Assembly: GCF_002367995.1 (NCBI RefSeq)
Contig: NZ_AP018207.1
Location: 7,364,199 to 7,428,198, forward strand
Length of the DNA: 64,000 bases
Reading direction: 5' to 3'
Source: Calothrix brevissima NIES-22
Lineage (GTDB): Bacteria; Cyanobacteriota; Cyanobacteriia; Cyanobacteriales; Nostocaceae
Part shown: piece by piece, positions 1 to 9,813 of the stretch
Position numbering within the stretch: the stretch's first letter is position 1
How the letters are laid out: the number at the start of each line of letters is the position of its first letter
Notes under the pieces: generated by a model
Seen by the model: the letters and a program-made list of their open reading frames with translations, nothing else
Told to the model about the DNA's origin: nothing
Databases searched by the model: none
Made by a program: the position numbers and the translations under genes

Positions 1-273
1 CTTATTAATATCAATAGCAACGGTACTACTTTCATCAGCGATCGCTTTCTTTACCTGACTGTAGTTATTGTTCCCATTCTCTGATTCAATATATGCATCT
101 TGAGGAACTAGTCATAAATCTCGCTCATACTTTCACTGAAGCTTAACAGAAGCCTCACACACAATTTATCTCCAGAGCCGATCCGGTCAGCTTGTGAGCT
201 TTCTTGCTGTTAAATAATTTTCCTAAAAATCCATTTTCTCTAGTCCCTAGCTCCTATATCCTCACCCCTATTT
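1..273. other. left-edge spacer, possible gene fragment
   Basis: No complete gene is visible. On the minus strand a frame stays open from about position 111 to the left edge (37 codons) and has an ordinary amino-acid mix, but no start codon is evident. It could be the beginning of a gene, or a decayed piece of one, lying beyond the window. Confidence 0.2.
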
Positions 274-1116
274 TTAACCATAAGCACCGTTGGGTAAAAA
301 TCCTAAAAGTTGCTTCAATCTCTGATCTGCTCCTTCATAACAGTGGCTAGGCATTTGATAATTCATAAATGGTGCGTATTTATGACCAACTAGTCTCTTT
401 GCATAGGTAATTTGGGTAATGTAACGAGTGATAGAAGAAGAGTTTCTAGAGCCTCTATGCCATACCTGATTGTTAAAACAAACCGCAGTACCCATTGCAC
501 CCAAGCAGCTATAAATTTTGTCTTCATCCCCGGAAATATCGCCATTGCATAACTTACCAAATAAATGAGAACCGGGAATTACCTGAGTAGGGCCATTTTC
601 GACAAACAATACATCCGTTAAATAGTAATTAACTGTAAATGCTAAAACATTTAAGCGAATGTTAGTTAAAGGTTTACCATCAAGTGAGATAACATGTGGT
701 GTATCGTCTTGATGCCATGCGTTTTTAGCCAATCCGTCAGTTTCTGGAGGAATTTTAAATGAGTTATTATGAATAACATGAATTACATTAGCATTAGGAA
801 TACCATCATTCATTGAGTAGCTTTCCCCATTGGCTCCCCCAATTAAATGTTCGGCAAAGGTGACGATTGGCTCTAAAGCAAAAAGATTTAAATTATGCTG
901 AGAATGCTCAAACATTCTCTTCATAATTCTTTTGGATTTTTGATAATTCTTACCTTCAGTTTGCTTGAGAGCTTCGTCTAAATCATTTCTTAATAGCTGA
1001 CATTGTTCTGGTGTTAACACATTGTTAATTACCAAAAAGCCATTAGTATGAAAATAATCAATCCATTCATGAAGTTGCTCTGTGCTTGGCTGACGATTGG
1101 CTAGATATTCAGACAT
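274..1116 (-). CDS. phytanoyl-CoA dioxygenase (PhyH) family protein
   Basis: A 280-residue protein of the Fe(II)/2-oxoglutarate dioxygenase PhyH family. The iron ligands are visible as an H-x-D motif (WHQDD, about residues 134-136) and a distal His in VWHRGSR (about residue 218), whose following Arg probably contacts 2-oxoglutarate. Length is normal for the family. It stands alone, divergent from the iron-transport operon, so the substrate cannot be inferred; in cyanobacteria such enzymes hydroxylate small molecules or natural-product precursors. The ATG start is followed by a clean N-terminus and no signal peptide, so the protein should be cytoplasmic. The family call is secure and the substrate unknown. 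Confidence 0.85.
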   Translation of the reverse strand: MSEYLANRQPSTEQLHEWIDYFHTNGFLVINNVLTPEQCQLLRNDLDEALKQTEGKNYQKSKRIMKRMFEHSQHNLNLFALEPIVTFAEHLIGGANGESYSMNDGIPNANVIHVIHNNSFKIPPETDGLAKNAWHQDDTPHVISLDGKPLTNIRLNVLAFTVNYYLTDVLFVENGPTQVIPGSHLFGKLCNGDISGDEDKIYSCLGAMGTAVCFNNQVWHRGSRNSSSITRYITQITYAKRLVGHKYAPFMNYQMPSHCYEGADQRLKQLLGFLPNGAYG

Positions 1117-1623
1117 TTTTCTTTACCAGAATGTATAAAGTAGAAACTAGTATTGCTACGCGGAAGTCAAAAGGTTAATACATCAAGGCTTATGACTGTA
1201 TGAAATGGTAGCTTGATTTACGCCGTTTTGTCCTAAGCTAATCTGCTTTTAAGTTGCACAATTCATTGTGAAGGCTGTTGACAGTTGACAGCCCTTATTA
1301 GTAGTTATGTAATTTAGATGCGCATTAGCTTAGTCTCAGTTCAGTCTGATATTTTTGCCTACTAAGCAGCAACTAAGCTGTTCTACAACTATTTGAGAAT
1401 ATTTATTGATATTTTAGTTTTCAAATTGCAATAAGTTGAAAAAATATTCTAATAAGGATAAAGTATAGCTTGAAACTTTTTGCTGACATAAGGCTCTATA
1501 TACCTTGCTTAACTATGCTCTCAATTTAGATTAATTCTCAATTAAAATGTCTAACAGGTAAATTTTATAGCTGGAATAAGTCTCTTAGATAAATGATTAT
1601 AATTTGCAATTAGTTAGAAGATA
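1117..1623. other. 507-base spacer with promoters for divergent genes
   Basis: AT-rich spacer between the divergent PhyH gene and the FecCD operon. No coding frame or RNA gene was recognised. It must hold the promoters of both units; the only site proposed is the Fur-like sequence next to the fecCD start, listed separately. Confidence 0.5.
1589..1607 (+). promoter_or_regulatory. possible Fur box before fecCD
   Basis: ATAAATGATTATAATTTGC lies 17 bases before the ATG of the first permease gene. It matches the classical 19-base Fur consensus at about 12 positions, with the core AATGATtATaATT nearly intact. Iron repression would fit a siderophore importer. The assignment is by eye only, and AT-rich DNA gives chance matches. 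Confidence 0.35.
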
Positions 1624-2655
1624 ATGACAAGAGTAACCACAGCTTCGCCGAAAAACTGGAACAAACCGACAATATCACCATTAGTGGGTTTGCTTTTGGG
1701 CATACTGATTTTGCTAATTTGCTTAGTGTACAGTGTGACATTGGGTACTGCGGAAATACCGTTATATAAAATTCTGCAATCCTTAATTGCATTTGATGGT
1801 TCTTATGAACATTTAGTAATTCAGACGGTGAGATTACCGCGATCGCTCGTTGCGTTACTGGTAGGATCTTCCTTGGCGGTAGCCGGTGCATTAATGCAAG
1901 GTTTGACACGTAACCCCCTAGCAGATCCCGGTATTTTAGGTATTGAGTCAGGAGCCGCATTAGCTGTAGTCACAACAATTTTTGTCTTTGGTAGCTCCTC
2001 TGTAAATGTGTTGACGATGGTAGCCTTTTTGGGTGCAGGGGTGACAGCAATTTTAGTCTACCTGCTTGGTTCTTTAGGAAAGGGAGGCGCTACCCCACTG
2101 AATTTGACAGTCGCCGGTGCGGCGTTGACGGCGCTAATTTCTGCCCTCACCACTGCGATTTTGATTGTGAGTCAACGCACCTTAGAAGAAATTAGATTTT
2201 GGTTAGCAGGTTCTTTGGCTGGACGGGATTTTAATATCTTATTGTCAGCATTACCCTTCGTCGTCATTGGTTTATTAGTAGCCTTTGTTGTGGGTAGACA
2301 AATTACAACTATGAGTTTGGGTGAAGATGTCGCTCAAGGTTTGGGTCAAAACAAAATTTTAGTCAAAATAATTACATTTGTCAGCGTAGTTTTACTAGCA
2401 GGAAGTTCCGTTTCTCTAGCGGGGCCAATCGGTTTTATTGGCTTAATTGTTCCCCAGATAGTGAAATTTTATATTAAAGCTGATTACCGTTGGATTTTGC
2501 CTTATTCAGCAGTAGTTGGTGCAACTTTATTGTTAATTGCAGATGTCGCAGCGCGTGTCTTACTTAAACCCCAAGAATTACCAGTAGGAGTTATGACAGC
2601 CTTGGTTGGCGCACCTTTTTTTGTCTACTTGGCTAAATCGAAGGTAAAAAGATGA
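1624..2655 (+). CDS. FecCD-family iron-siderophore ABC permease 1
   Basis: A 343-residue integral membrane protein of the BtuC/FecCD family. It carries the typical early segment VRLPRSLVALLVGSSLAVAG, the family motif [14 protein letters not shown] (about residues 96-109), and later GPIGFIGLIVPQIVK, the region that contacts the ATPase. About nine to ten hydrophobic segments are visible. It overlaps the next permease by four bases (ATGA), so the two are translationally coupled and probably form a heterodimeric inner-membrane channel. The substrate is probably a ferric siderophore, judged from the family only; vitamin B12 or heme are alternatives. Confidence 0.9.
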   Translation: MTRVTTASPKNWNKPTISPLVGLLLGILILLICLVYSVTLGTAEIPLYKILQSLIAFDGSYEHLVIQTVRLPRSLVALLVGSSLAVAGALMQGLTRNPLADPGILGIESGAALAVVTTIFVFGSSSVNVLTMVAFLGAGVTAILVYLLGSLGKGGATPLNLTVAGAALTALISALTTAILIVSQRTLEEIRFWLAGSLAGRDFNILLSALPFVVIGLLVAFVVGRQITTMSLGEDVAQGLGQNKILVKIITFVSVVLLAGSSVSLAGPIGFIGLIVPQIVKFYIKADYRWILPYSAVVGATLLLIADVAARVLLKPQELPVGVMTALVGAPFFVYLAKSKVKR

Positions 2656-3692
2656 AATTGGACTGGCTTGTTCTGCGTTCGCAAACAATATCTTTGCGCA
2701 TTGACCGCCGTTTACCACCAATCTTGCTATGTTTGACAGTGGTAGTGGTGGTGGGGATGGTGATGAATTTAGGACGGGGTGAATATCCGATTTCACCCTG
2801 GGATATTGTCAAAACTGTGTTGGGTATAGATACAGGTAACCCAGATCATGGGTTTGTCATTTATAGTCTGCGTCTACCTCGTACCCTGGTGGCTTTTATG
2901 GTAGGAATGGCTTTGGCGGTTGCGGGAACTATCTTTCAAGGCATCACGCGCAACCCATTAGCCGACCCCAGTATTATTGGTATTAATGCGGGAGCAAGTT
3001 TAGCAGCAGTTTCAGTAATTGTACTATTTCCATCAGCACCTATTTACACTTTGCCGTTATCAGCCTTTGTTGGTGCTTTATTAATGGCTGGTATAATTTA
3101 TTTCTTAGCCTGGAATCATGGTAGTTCCCCGGTTTTATTTATTTTAATGGGCGTGGGATTGTCTGCGATCGCCGGAGCTTTCACCAGTCTATTAATTACC
3201 TTTGGTGATATTTATAATGTTAGTGATGCCCTTGTGTGGTTAGCTGGTAGTGTCTACGGACGCACTTGGGAACAAGTCTTTTCTTTTTTACCTTGGTTAA
3301 TCGTTTCTATGCCGATGGCGTTAATACTCGCCAGACATTTAAATGCCTTAAATTTGGGGGATGATGTCGCCAAAGGCTTAGGTACTCCCGTGGAATTTCA
3401 ACGGGGTTTACTGGTGCTAGTGGGTGTCGCATTAGCCGGTGCAGGAGTAGCTACCGCAGGCTCAATCGGTTTTGTCGGATTAATTGCACCCCATATAGGT
3501 AGACAGTTAGTAGGTACAAATCATCAAGGATTAATTCCTACCTCTGCATTGTTGGGTGGAATGCTAGTTGTAGTAGCAGATTTTCTCGGCAGAACCATGT
3601 TTGCACCTATTGAACTTCCTTGTGGAGTGGTGACAGCTGCTGTCGGTGCGCCTTATTTTCTCTATTTGTTAATTCGTAATCGGCAGAGATAG
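2652..3692 (+). CDS. FecCD-family iron-siderophore ABC permease 2
   Basis: A 346-residue FecCD permease, the second half of the transport channel. The motifs [14 protein letters not shown] and [15 protein letters not shown] match the family at the expected spacing. The start overlaps the end of permease 1 by four bases. The two permeases clearly come from an ancient duplication, as the same motifs occur in the same order. Downstream, after an 85-base spacer with a palindromic repeat, lies the ATPase gene. No periplasmic binding protein gene is found on either side, so the importer must borrow one encoded elsewhere. Confidence 0.9.
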   Translation: MKLDWLVLRSQTISLRIDRRLPPILLCLTVVVVVGMVMNLGRGEYPISPWDIVKTVLGIDTGNPDHGFVIYSLRLPRTLVAFMVGMALAVAGTIFQGITRNPLADPSIIGINAGASLAAVSVIVLFPSAPIYTLPLSAFVGALLMAGIIYFLAWNHGSSPVLFILMGVGLSAIAGAFTSLLITFGDIYNVSDALVWLAGSVYGRTWEQVFSFLPWLIVSMPMALILARHLNALNLGDDVAKGLGTPVEFQRGLLVLVGVALAGAGVATAGSIGFVGLIAPHIGRQLVGTNHQGLIPTSALLGGMLVVVADFLGRTMFAPIELPCGVVTAAVGAPYFLYLLIRNRQR

Positions 3693-3710
3693 TCAACAGT
3701 CATTTGTTAG

Positions 3711-3731
3711 AGACGCGATTAATCGCGTCTG
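3711..3731. repeat. palindromic repeat GAGACGCGATTAATCGCGTCT
   Basis: A perfect inverted repeat (GACGCGATT/AATCGCGTC) between the second permease and the ATPase. Near-identical copies occur at about 27131, 28386, 44824 and 45721, all in spacers, so it is a dispersed genomic repeat and not a site specific to this operon. As RNA it would form a hairpin inside the transcript and might lower ATPase expression relative to the permeases. Confidence 0.7.
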
Positions 3732-3777
3732 TACAACAGTCAACGGTCAACGGTTAATAATTAAAATAATAGGTGAT

Positions 3778-4584
3778 ATGAAAGGATTATCAACGAAAAA
3801 TCTGTCTTTAGCTTACGATGGTGTCTCAATTATTCGCGATCTGAATTTAGCAATTCCTCCGGGAGAAATTACTGCTTTAGTAGGTGCAAATGGTTGTGGT
3901 AAATCAACTTTATTACGAGGTTTGGCTAGACTACTTAAACCCGCTAGTGGGACAGTTTATTTTGCAGGAAAATCTATTTTTAATCTTTCTACAAAAGAAG
4001 TAGCACAACAATTAGGAATTTTACCTCAAAGTCCAGTTGCACCAGAAGGATTAACAGTCAAAGATTTAGTAGCGCAAGGACGTTATCCTTATCAAAATTG
4101 GTGGCAACAATGGTCAGAAAAAGATGAAAAAATCGTTCAACAAGCATTAGAGATTACAGATTTGTTGATATTGGCAGATAGAGCCTTAGATACTTTATCT
4201 GGTGGACAACGCCAACGTGCTTGGATTGCAATGGCATTGGCACAGGATACAGAAATTTTACTCTTAGATGAACCAACTACTTTTTTAGATTTGGCGCATC
4301 AAATAGAAGTTTTAGATTTGTTATACGAACTGAATCAGCATCAACAAAGAACTATTGTTATGGTGCTGCATGATTTAAATCAGGCTTGTCGTTATGCAGA
4401 TTATTTGGTTGCGGTAAAACAAGGGAGAATTTTTACTGCGGGAAAACCAACACAGGTGATGACAGAGGAAATGGTAAAAGAGGTTTTTGGTTTAGAATGT
4501 CGTATTGTTGCCGATCCAGTTGTGGGAACACCGATGTGTGTACCTATAGGACGCAAGGGAGAACAGCAATTAGGGATTTGTTGA
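3778..4584 (+). CDS. iron-siderophore ABC transporter ATP-binding protein
   Basis: A 268-residue ABC ATPase of the FecE/FhuC type. Walker A (GANGCGKST, about residues 37-45), the signature TLSGGQRQR (about 138-146), Walker B (ILLLDEP, about 160) and the switch His (VLHDLNQ) are all present. It powers the two upstream FecCD permeases and lies in the same direction, so one operon is likely. A second reading frame overlapping its 3' end is a shadow. The family call is secure; the exact siderophore is unknown. Confidence 0.92.
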   Translation: MKGLSTKNLSLAYDGVSIIRDLNLAIPPGEITALVGANGCGKSTLLRGLARLLKPASGTVYFAGKSIFNLSTKEVAQQLGILPQSPVAPEGLTVKDLVAQGRYPYQNWWQQWSEKDEKIVQQALEITDLLILADRALDTLSGGQRQRAWIAMALAQDTEILLLDEPTTFLDLAHQIEVLDLLYELNQHQQRTIVMVLHDLNQACRYADYLVAVKQGRIFTAGKPTQVMTEEMVKEVFGLECRIVADPVVGTPMCVPIGRKGEQQLGIC

Positions 4585-5171
4585 TTGTTGACTGTTGATT
4601 GTTGACTGTTGACTGTTGATTGTTGACCGCGCCAATTTTAGATTTTAGATTTTAGATTATTTCGGTTCATGCCCCGCCTCCGAAGTTCAGAGCGCCGGCT
4701 TCCGGCGCTCTGACTTCTCTCCTTGTGGGTGGAACAAATCCAAAATCGTCAATTTAAAATCCCCAAGCTGCATCCCTTTATGGGTGCAGTAAATCCAAAA
4801 TCGTAAATCCAAAATCCAAAATTGATTGACTGTTGACTGTTGACTGTTGACTGTTGACGGCAATAATTTATTTTTTAGATTTCCTTAACTAGTTGAAAAC
4901 TAAAAAGATTTGCTCAGATTAGCTTTTGGTTAAGAGTTGATTGCGGAAAATTTAAAGTATTCTCTCATAGAGAATTTATCGCGATTCTCTAAAATAGAGC
5001 AACGGATTCACAACCGGAAACCCATATACAGTCTGAATTTCTTAATTTTGAAATTTGAATTTTGAAATTTGAATTGGTATTAGATGTTCTATGTGATAGT
5101 CTTCTGTCAAAGCATCTATGAAAAATTAGCCTTTGTGTCTGGAATATTCTCTCTAAATCGGCAAAAAACCT
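4585..5171. other. repeat-rich 587-base spacer
   Basis: No gene seen. The spacer holds tandem heptamers of the TTGACTG/TTGATTG type directly after the ATPase stop (to about 4628) and again at about 4824-4857, short 'aatccaaaatcg' repeats, and a strong palindrome listed separately. These are typical dispersed repeats of Nostocales. The promoter of the following CBM20-SGNH gene should lie in the AT-rich last 250 bases. Confidence 0.6.
4687..4713. repeat. perfect hairpin, 12-bp arms
   Basis: TCAGAGCGCCGG and CCGGCGCTCTGA are perfect complements around a CTT loop. It lies about 100 bases after the ABC ATPase stop. No T-run follows, so it is more likely a dispersed palindromic repeat than a rho-independent terminator, though it could stabilise the 3' end of the transcript. 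Confidence 0.7.
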
Positions 5172-7439
5172 ATGTATAAATTCCAGGTTATTGCATACAC
5201 GCAAACGGGTGAATCTATTGCTCTAGTGGGTTCTACTCCTGAATTGGGATTGTGGGATATTAGCAAATGTATTCGCCTTTGCACAAGTCGCGATCGCTAT
5301 CCTTTATGGTGGACAGAAACAGAAATCGATATTCAGCCATCTTTGCCATCTAGCGCACAGCCGCAGGTAGAATATAAGTATGTCTGTCTCGATAGCAAAG
5401 GTAATGGGCGATGGGAGGCTCTAGGCGCAAATCGTTGGCTGCCGCTTAACTCTGACCATCAGTCTGGTACTATAGTTGTAGATGATGGCGCTTTCGGTTA
5501 TTTGCAGCCTTATCCCTTTGGTTTCATTGAACAGTCTGCTGTGAAGAAGCCTTTAGAATCAGGTGATGCAGGTTTAAAAATTGTCGTTATTGGCAGTTCT
5601 GTAGCTGTAGGTCATAGAGCTTGGTTGTTAGAAGGTTGGGTTTGGCAATTAGAACAGGCTTTATCAGCAAAATACGGACACAGACTGGTAAATGTCTCTG
5701 AGGTAGGAGCGAATGTCAGCAGAACCATCGCGCGGTTTGGTTCAGTAGTCACCCCTGAACAACCAGATATTGTGATTATTAGCTTGTCTTTAGGTAACGA
5801 AGGGTTAGCTTACTGTCCCCCTCACGAACGGCGCGCGGTACAGCGACGCTTTGAAAGCGGCTTACAGCAGCTGGTGACAATGACGCGCGCATTGGGAGCA
5901 ATTCCCATTCTCGGCGGAGTTTATCCCAATAATGACTATAATTCAGAACATCACTGGCTGTTGCAGGATACCCACAAGCGGATGTTGAACTGGGGTGTGC
6001 CTATAATCGATTGGTTAGCATTACTAGATAACGGACAGGGACGCTGGCGAGAGGGGATATCCTTTGATCCAGCCCATCCTAACACTATTGGTCATCGCCT
6101 GATGTATCAAGCGATCGATTTGAATTTGTTCCAAATTGACAAAGACGAACTCGCCAAACAAAAGCAAAGTTTTTGGCAACCGGATGAAGTACCGATTTAT
6201 CTTAACAATGCAGGGTTTTATGTCTGTGCTTATATTGAGGAGAAGGGTTTGCGGATCGTTAATCCTTCAAAATATAGCTATACCATTGCTCCCTATTGGC
6301 AAGAACTACAAACTGTACTGCAAAGTAAAGCCGGATTGATTCCTGGAATCTACATTGCCAAAAATCCCCAGAAAGGAACGCTTCCCTTTTTTGCGGTGCA
6401 GGAAGATGGCGCGATCGCTACTTTGGTAGAAATTCCCCCTGGTGCTGAGGTAGAATATGTGGCGGCGTTTAATCTGTTTGCGCCCAACAACGCCCAAGTT
6501 TTATTTTATGACGGTCATCTGGGACTTTTGCAAGCCGACGAGCAGCAATTGTGGGCGATCAATGAATCAGACCATGAGTATAATATTCAACCCATGTGGC
6601 AGGAGGTACGGAGCGCTCTAAAAGCTCTGCCAACGGGTGTTTATGAAGACCCCCTACATGCCGATATTCCTTTCCGGACAATGATGATTGGCAATTACGG
6701 GTTAGAAAGTCGGGTGAAAATACCAGCTAAATCGGCTGTATTATTTCAATATAAATGTAAATTATCAGACATCAGCCGTGTAGGGATAATTCCCCTGGGC
6801 GATCGCTGTGCCGTGCGGATGATGCTGTATAAAATGGAGTATGACGGCCCTGCTTTTCCCTTTGATTTAACCCGCACTACCAAAATTGCAGATATTGCAG
6901 ATATCATTGAAAATCGCTTTGCTGATATGTGGAATCCTCGCTTTCTGCATTACAATCCAGAAGCGGGTAGAATTTACCACAGCAAATGGACGGGTTTATC
7001 CTTTGCCCATGAAGTTGAGAATACAGACGATCCTGTAAATAATATGTCTCCCGTTCATGCAAGAATGCGCGATCGCTACCAGGCGCGATCGCAAAGATTT
7101 TGGTATAGTATTGAAAATTGCGACCAAGTGCTTTTTGTGCGTACAGGAATTAGCGATCGCGGTGGCGTGATTGATTTGCTTAACAAGCTAGAAAAACAAT
7201 GTCAAGGTAAGCCATTTCAGTTACTCCTGCTTTCTCCCCAATCTAGCGATGAGTTTTTAGGCTTGCAGCGTGTGCTGCATTATAATGTGGAGTTCAATCC
7301 CGATCGCATGTATGACGACTTGGGACATTGGATGTACTGCACAGAAGTAATGCACCAAATTTTGGAATCCCTTGGTGTGTCCAGCAAAAATCTCTTTTGG
7401 TGTCCACCAAATCCTCCTAAGAATACTTTAAAAGGGTAG
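5172..7439 (+). CDS. CBM20 + SGNH hydrolase + DUF1796 fusion
   Basis: A 755-residue multidomain protein. Residues 1-105 resemble a CBM20 starch-binding domain (VGSTPELGLWD, VEYKYV, then a W-x-A-x-G-x-N-R motif). Residues about 130-315 form an SGNH/GDSL hydrolase: IGSSVAVG carries the nucleophile Ser, SLGNEG gives the Asn block, and FDPAHPNTIGH gives the D-x-x-H block. Two related beta-rich modules follow (about 320-425 and 430-530). The C-terminal part (about 535-740) matches DUF1796, proposed to be a papain-like cysteine peptidase fold, with GDRCAVRMMLYKM containing a Cys. There is no signal peptide, so it is probably cytoplasmic. It may act on alpha-glucan or a glucan-bound ester; that is inference from the domains. 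Confidence 0.7.
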   Translation: MYKFQVIAYTQTGESIALVGSTPELGLWDISKCIRLCTSRDRYPLWWTETEIDIQPSLPSSAQPQVEYKYVCLDSKGNGRWEALGANRWLPLNSDHQSGTIVVDDGAFGYLQPYPFGFIEQSAVKKPLESGDAGLKIVVIGSSVAVGHRAWLLEGWVWQLEQALSAKYGHRLVNVSEVGANVSRTIARFGSVVTPEQPDIVIISLSLGNEGLAYCPPHERRAVQRRFESGLQQLVTMTRALGAIPILGGVYPNNDYNSEHHWLLQDTHKRMLNWGVPIIDWLALLDNGQGRWREGISFDPAHPNTIGHRLMYQAIDLNLFQIDKDELAKQKQSFWQPDEVPIYLNNAGFYVCAYIEEKGLRIVNPSKYSYTIAPYWQELQTVLQSKAGLIPGIYIAKNPQKGTLPFFAVQEDGAIATLVEIPPGAEVEYVAAFNLFAPNNAQVLFYDGHLGLLQADEQQLWAINESDHEYNIQPMWQEVRSALKALPTGVYEDPLHADIPFRTMMIGNYGLESRVKIPAKSAVLFQYKCKLSDISRVGIIPLGDRCAVRMMLYKMEYDGPAFPFDLTRTTKIADIADIIENRFADMWNPRFLHYNPEAGRIYHSKWTGLSFAHEVENTDDPVNNMSPVHARMRDRYQARSQRFWYSIENCDQVLFVRTGISDRGGVIDLLNKLEKQCQGKPFQLLLLSPQSSDEFLGLQRVLHYNVEFNPDRMYDDLGHWMYCTEVMHQILESLGVSSKNLFWCPPNPPKNTLKG

Positions 7440-7513
7440 GGAAAAGCGAGCGCTCAAGCTCTTTGACTTATGGCGAACTGACAAGCTCAGGCAATATAGA
7501 AAGAAAAAAATGT

Positions 7514-7993
7514 ATGAGTCAGCGGCTAGGTTCTGTGGTTTTCGGTGGGATATTTTTGCTCGTTGGCCTGTTATTTCTTTGGGAAGGGTTACCACATACT
7601 CATTCAGTCACTTGTAAGCATACACCAGCGAATCAAGTGGATTGTCAATGCCAGGAAAGAATCTTTTGGTGGATACCTATTAAAACAGTCCCTTTAAGGA
7701 ATCTGCAAGCAGTTCGTATGGGAAAAGGGGAGAATGCTTATGATAGCACCGTGTACTTCATCTCTTTGAAAGGAGAAGGAAGCAATTTAATGTTTGGCAA
7801 TACTTTAAATTTGGAAGACATTCAGGGGGATTTACTCAAAGCACAACAATTTCTCAAAGATGGCAAAACACAATCATTGACCTTAGAACGATATGAAGCA
7901 CAGTATTTTTTTGCAATTATGGGATTTTTATTGAGTATATTGGGTTTTCAGATAATAACTTGGAAAGAAATAACTAAATCTAAGTATTCTTAA
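7514..7993 (+). CDS. membrane protein, unknown function
   Basis: Reading from the ATG at 7514 gives about 159 residues beginning MSQRLGSVVFGGIF; an in-frame start at 7463 adds 17 polar residues and is less likely because the hydrophobic segment should be close to the N-terminus. Two membrane segments are seen, near residues 5-25 and near the C-terminus (FFAIMGFLLSILGFQII). The middle part contains HTHSVTCKHTPANQVDC, with Cys and His residues, and looks like a small soluble domain. It follows the CBM20 fusion by 74 bases on the same strand and may share its transcript. No family was recognised. Confidence 0.65.
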   Translation: MSQRLGSVVFGGIFLLVGLLFLWEGLPHTHSVTCKHTPANQVDCQCQERIFWWIPIKTVPLRNLQAVRMGKGENAYDSTVYFISLKGEGSNLMFGNTLNLEDIQGDLLKAQQFLKDGKTQSLTLERYEAQYFFAIMGFLLSILGFQIITWKEITKSKYS

Positions 7994-8068
7994 GTTATGG
8001 AAAAATTCCGGTAATTTGAGCCTTTCTGTGATTGGTTTTAGTTAAGCCAGATTGCCTACCCTCCTATT

Positions 8069-8121
8069 TCTCGATAGTAGAATTCGCGATCGCTTTCTCA
8101 TTGCGAATTCTACTATCGAGA
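8069..8121. terminator. 19-bp inverted repeat between convergent genes
   Basis: TCTCGATAGTAGAATTCGC (8069-8087) is perfectly complementary to GCGAATTCTACTATCGAGA (8103-8121) around a 15-base loop that contains a HIP1 site. It lies between the convergent membrane-protein and acyl-CoA synthetase genes and overlaps the stop codon (TAG) and last codons of the latter. A clean T-run is absent, so terminator function is likely from position but not proven. Confidence 0.55.
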
Positions 8122-9612
8122 TGCGCGAAATAGCTCAAGCACTGTCGGCTTAGTCACTTTTCCCATTGCGTTGCGGGGTAATTCTGCAACTGTCAAAATT
8201 CGGGTGGGGATTTTATATACTGCTAATTGCTCTTTTGCCCATATGCGAAAAGATTCTAATGTTAACTGGCGTTGGGGTTGCAATACTAAAGCCGCACAGA
8301 CTCGTTCACCCCACTCTGGATCAGTAACTCCTACGACTGCACATTCTTGAATATCTGGATGGGTTCTTAATACTTCTTCAATTTCTAAGGCGGAAACTTT
8401 ATATCCTCCGGTTTTGATGATATCTACGCTGATTCTGCCTAAAATGCGGTAGTTACCATTTTCAACTACGGCGAGATCTCCGGTACAAAACCAGCCATTT
8501 TGAAAAGCTTTGGCGGTTGCTTGGGGATTTTGCCAATATTCTAAAAATACTGTGGGGCCTTTGACTTGGATTTCTCCTGGTGTTCCTAGTGGTACTAATT
8601 CTCCACTTTCATCTACTAATCTTACTTCGACTTGGGGCAATGGTTGACCTACATATCCTGAGTATCGTTGAGCGTGTAAAGAGTTGGATAGCGCCATCCC
8701 AATTTCTGTCATTCCATAGCGTTCTAGCAAAAAATGGCTGCTGATGCTGCGCCACTTTTCTAAAACTTGAACTGGTAAAGCTGCGGAACCAGAAACCATG
8801 AGGCGCATTTTTTCACAACCTGCTGTCATGCTTTTTTGGCGTTCCTTCGTAGCGTTTTCCCAAGCAGCAATTAGTTTGACATAAATTGTCGGGACTGCCA
8901 TAAATAAGGTGAAATCACCCTGAGAAATTCGGTTCCAAACAACTTCAGCATCAAACTTACTCAACATGTGACATTCTGCTCCAGCCCATAAAGCACAAGT
9001 CAGAACGTTAATAATTCCATGAATATGATGCAGAGGTAATATATGTAAAATGCGATCGTTGGATGTCCATTCCCAAGCAGTGATTAAGCTAGTTACTTGG
9101 GCTTGGATATTTTGATGAGTTGTCACCACACCTTTGGGTTTCCCTGTTGTGCCGCTAGTGTAGAGAATTAAGGCGCGTCTGGTAATATCGACATCAGGGA
9201 GAGGATTAACAGAATTTGGCAGAGTCTCTGAGGTGAGAATAAATCGCAAATTTTTTTCAGTGGCGATCGCGCGTAATATCTGCTCATAATTGGGATGAGC
9301 AATAATAATTGATGCGCCTGAATTTGTAATTACATAATCTAATTCTGGTTTTGGGTGAGAAATACATAAAGGTACAGCGATTCCGCCAGCACGCCAAATC
9401 CCCCATTGTGTAGCGACATACTCAAACCCTGGTGGAATCAGAAATGCAACTCGTTGCTCTTGTAAATCTGCTGTATTTTTGAGAAGATGTGTTGCTATTT
9501 GACTGGAAGTATGCAGCAAATCTCTATAGGTAAATGCTCCTTCATTGGTTGCGATCGCTATTTTCTCGTTATGTTCTTGAGCAAGAGTAATTAACTGGAG
9601 ATTTACTGGCAT
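8113..9612 (-). CDS. acyl-CoA synthetase (AMP-forming)
   Basis: A 499-residue member of the ANL adenylating superfamily. The phosphate-binding motif LYTSGTTGKPKG (about residue 150), the YGMTE motif, the TGD motif (WFCTGDLA) and the C-terminal GYKVSALEIEE and GKVTKP (catalytic Lys) motifs are all present and ordered. Length fits acyl-CoA or malonyl-CoA synthetases rather than NRPS modules. It probably activates a short- or medium-chain carboxylate to its CoA thioester in the cytoplasm; substrate choice cannot be read from the sequence. The last codons lie inside a large inverted repeat shared with the convergent neighbour. Confidence 0.88.
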   Translation of the reverse strand: MPVNLQLITLAQEHNEKIAIATNEGAFTYRDLLHTSSQIATHLLKNTADLQEQRVAFLIPPGFEYVATQWGIWRAGGIAVPLCISHPKPELDYVITNSGASIIIAHPNYEQILRAIATEKNLRFILTSETLPNSVNPLPDVDITRRALILYTSGTTGKPKGVVTTHQNIQAQVTSLITAWEWTSNDRILHILPLHHIHGIINVLTCALWAGAECHMLSKFDAEVVWNRISQGDFTLFMAVPTIYVKLIAAWENATKERQKSMTAGCEKMRLMVSGSAALPVQVLEKWRSISSHFLLERYGMTEIGMALSNSLHAQRYSGYVGQPLPQVEVRLVDESGELVPLGTPGEIQVKGPTVFLEYWQNPQATAKAFQNGWFCTGDLAVVENGNYRILGRISVDIIKTGGYKVSALEIEEVLRTHPDIQECAVVGVTDPEWGERVCAALVLQPQRQLTLESFRIWAKEQLAVYKIPTRILTVAELPRNAMGKVTKPTVLELFRASR

Positions 9613-9813
9613 AGCTTACATTCTCTTAGGGTAGATTGCAAATAGCAGCAGTCAAGATAATTGTAAGCTTACGCCGTGCGTTTCCCTGCTTTTCGATTTA
9701 ATCACAAGAGGGTTTGCAATAATCAAGGAATGAAAATTAGAAATTTGCTGCACCTCTGTACCTCTGCGCCTCTGCGCCTCTGCGTGAAACACATCCCATC
9801 AATCAGCAACGCC
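9613..9813. repeat. spacer with CCTCTGCG short repeats
   Basis: The second half of the spacer carries a run of 'cctctgcg' octamer-like repeats (about 9750-9785), the cyanobacterial STRR type also found at about 13680 and 29340-29430. No gene is visible. Confidence 0.5.

Noticed and set aside
4386-4598. 70-codon frame overlapping the ABC ATPase end
   Set aside because: It is out of frame with a well-supported gene and has no features.
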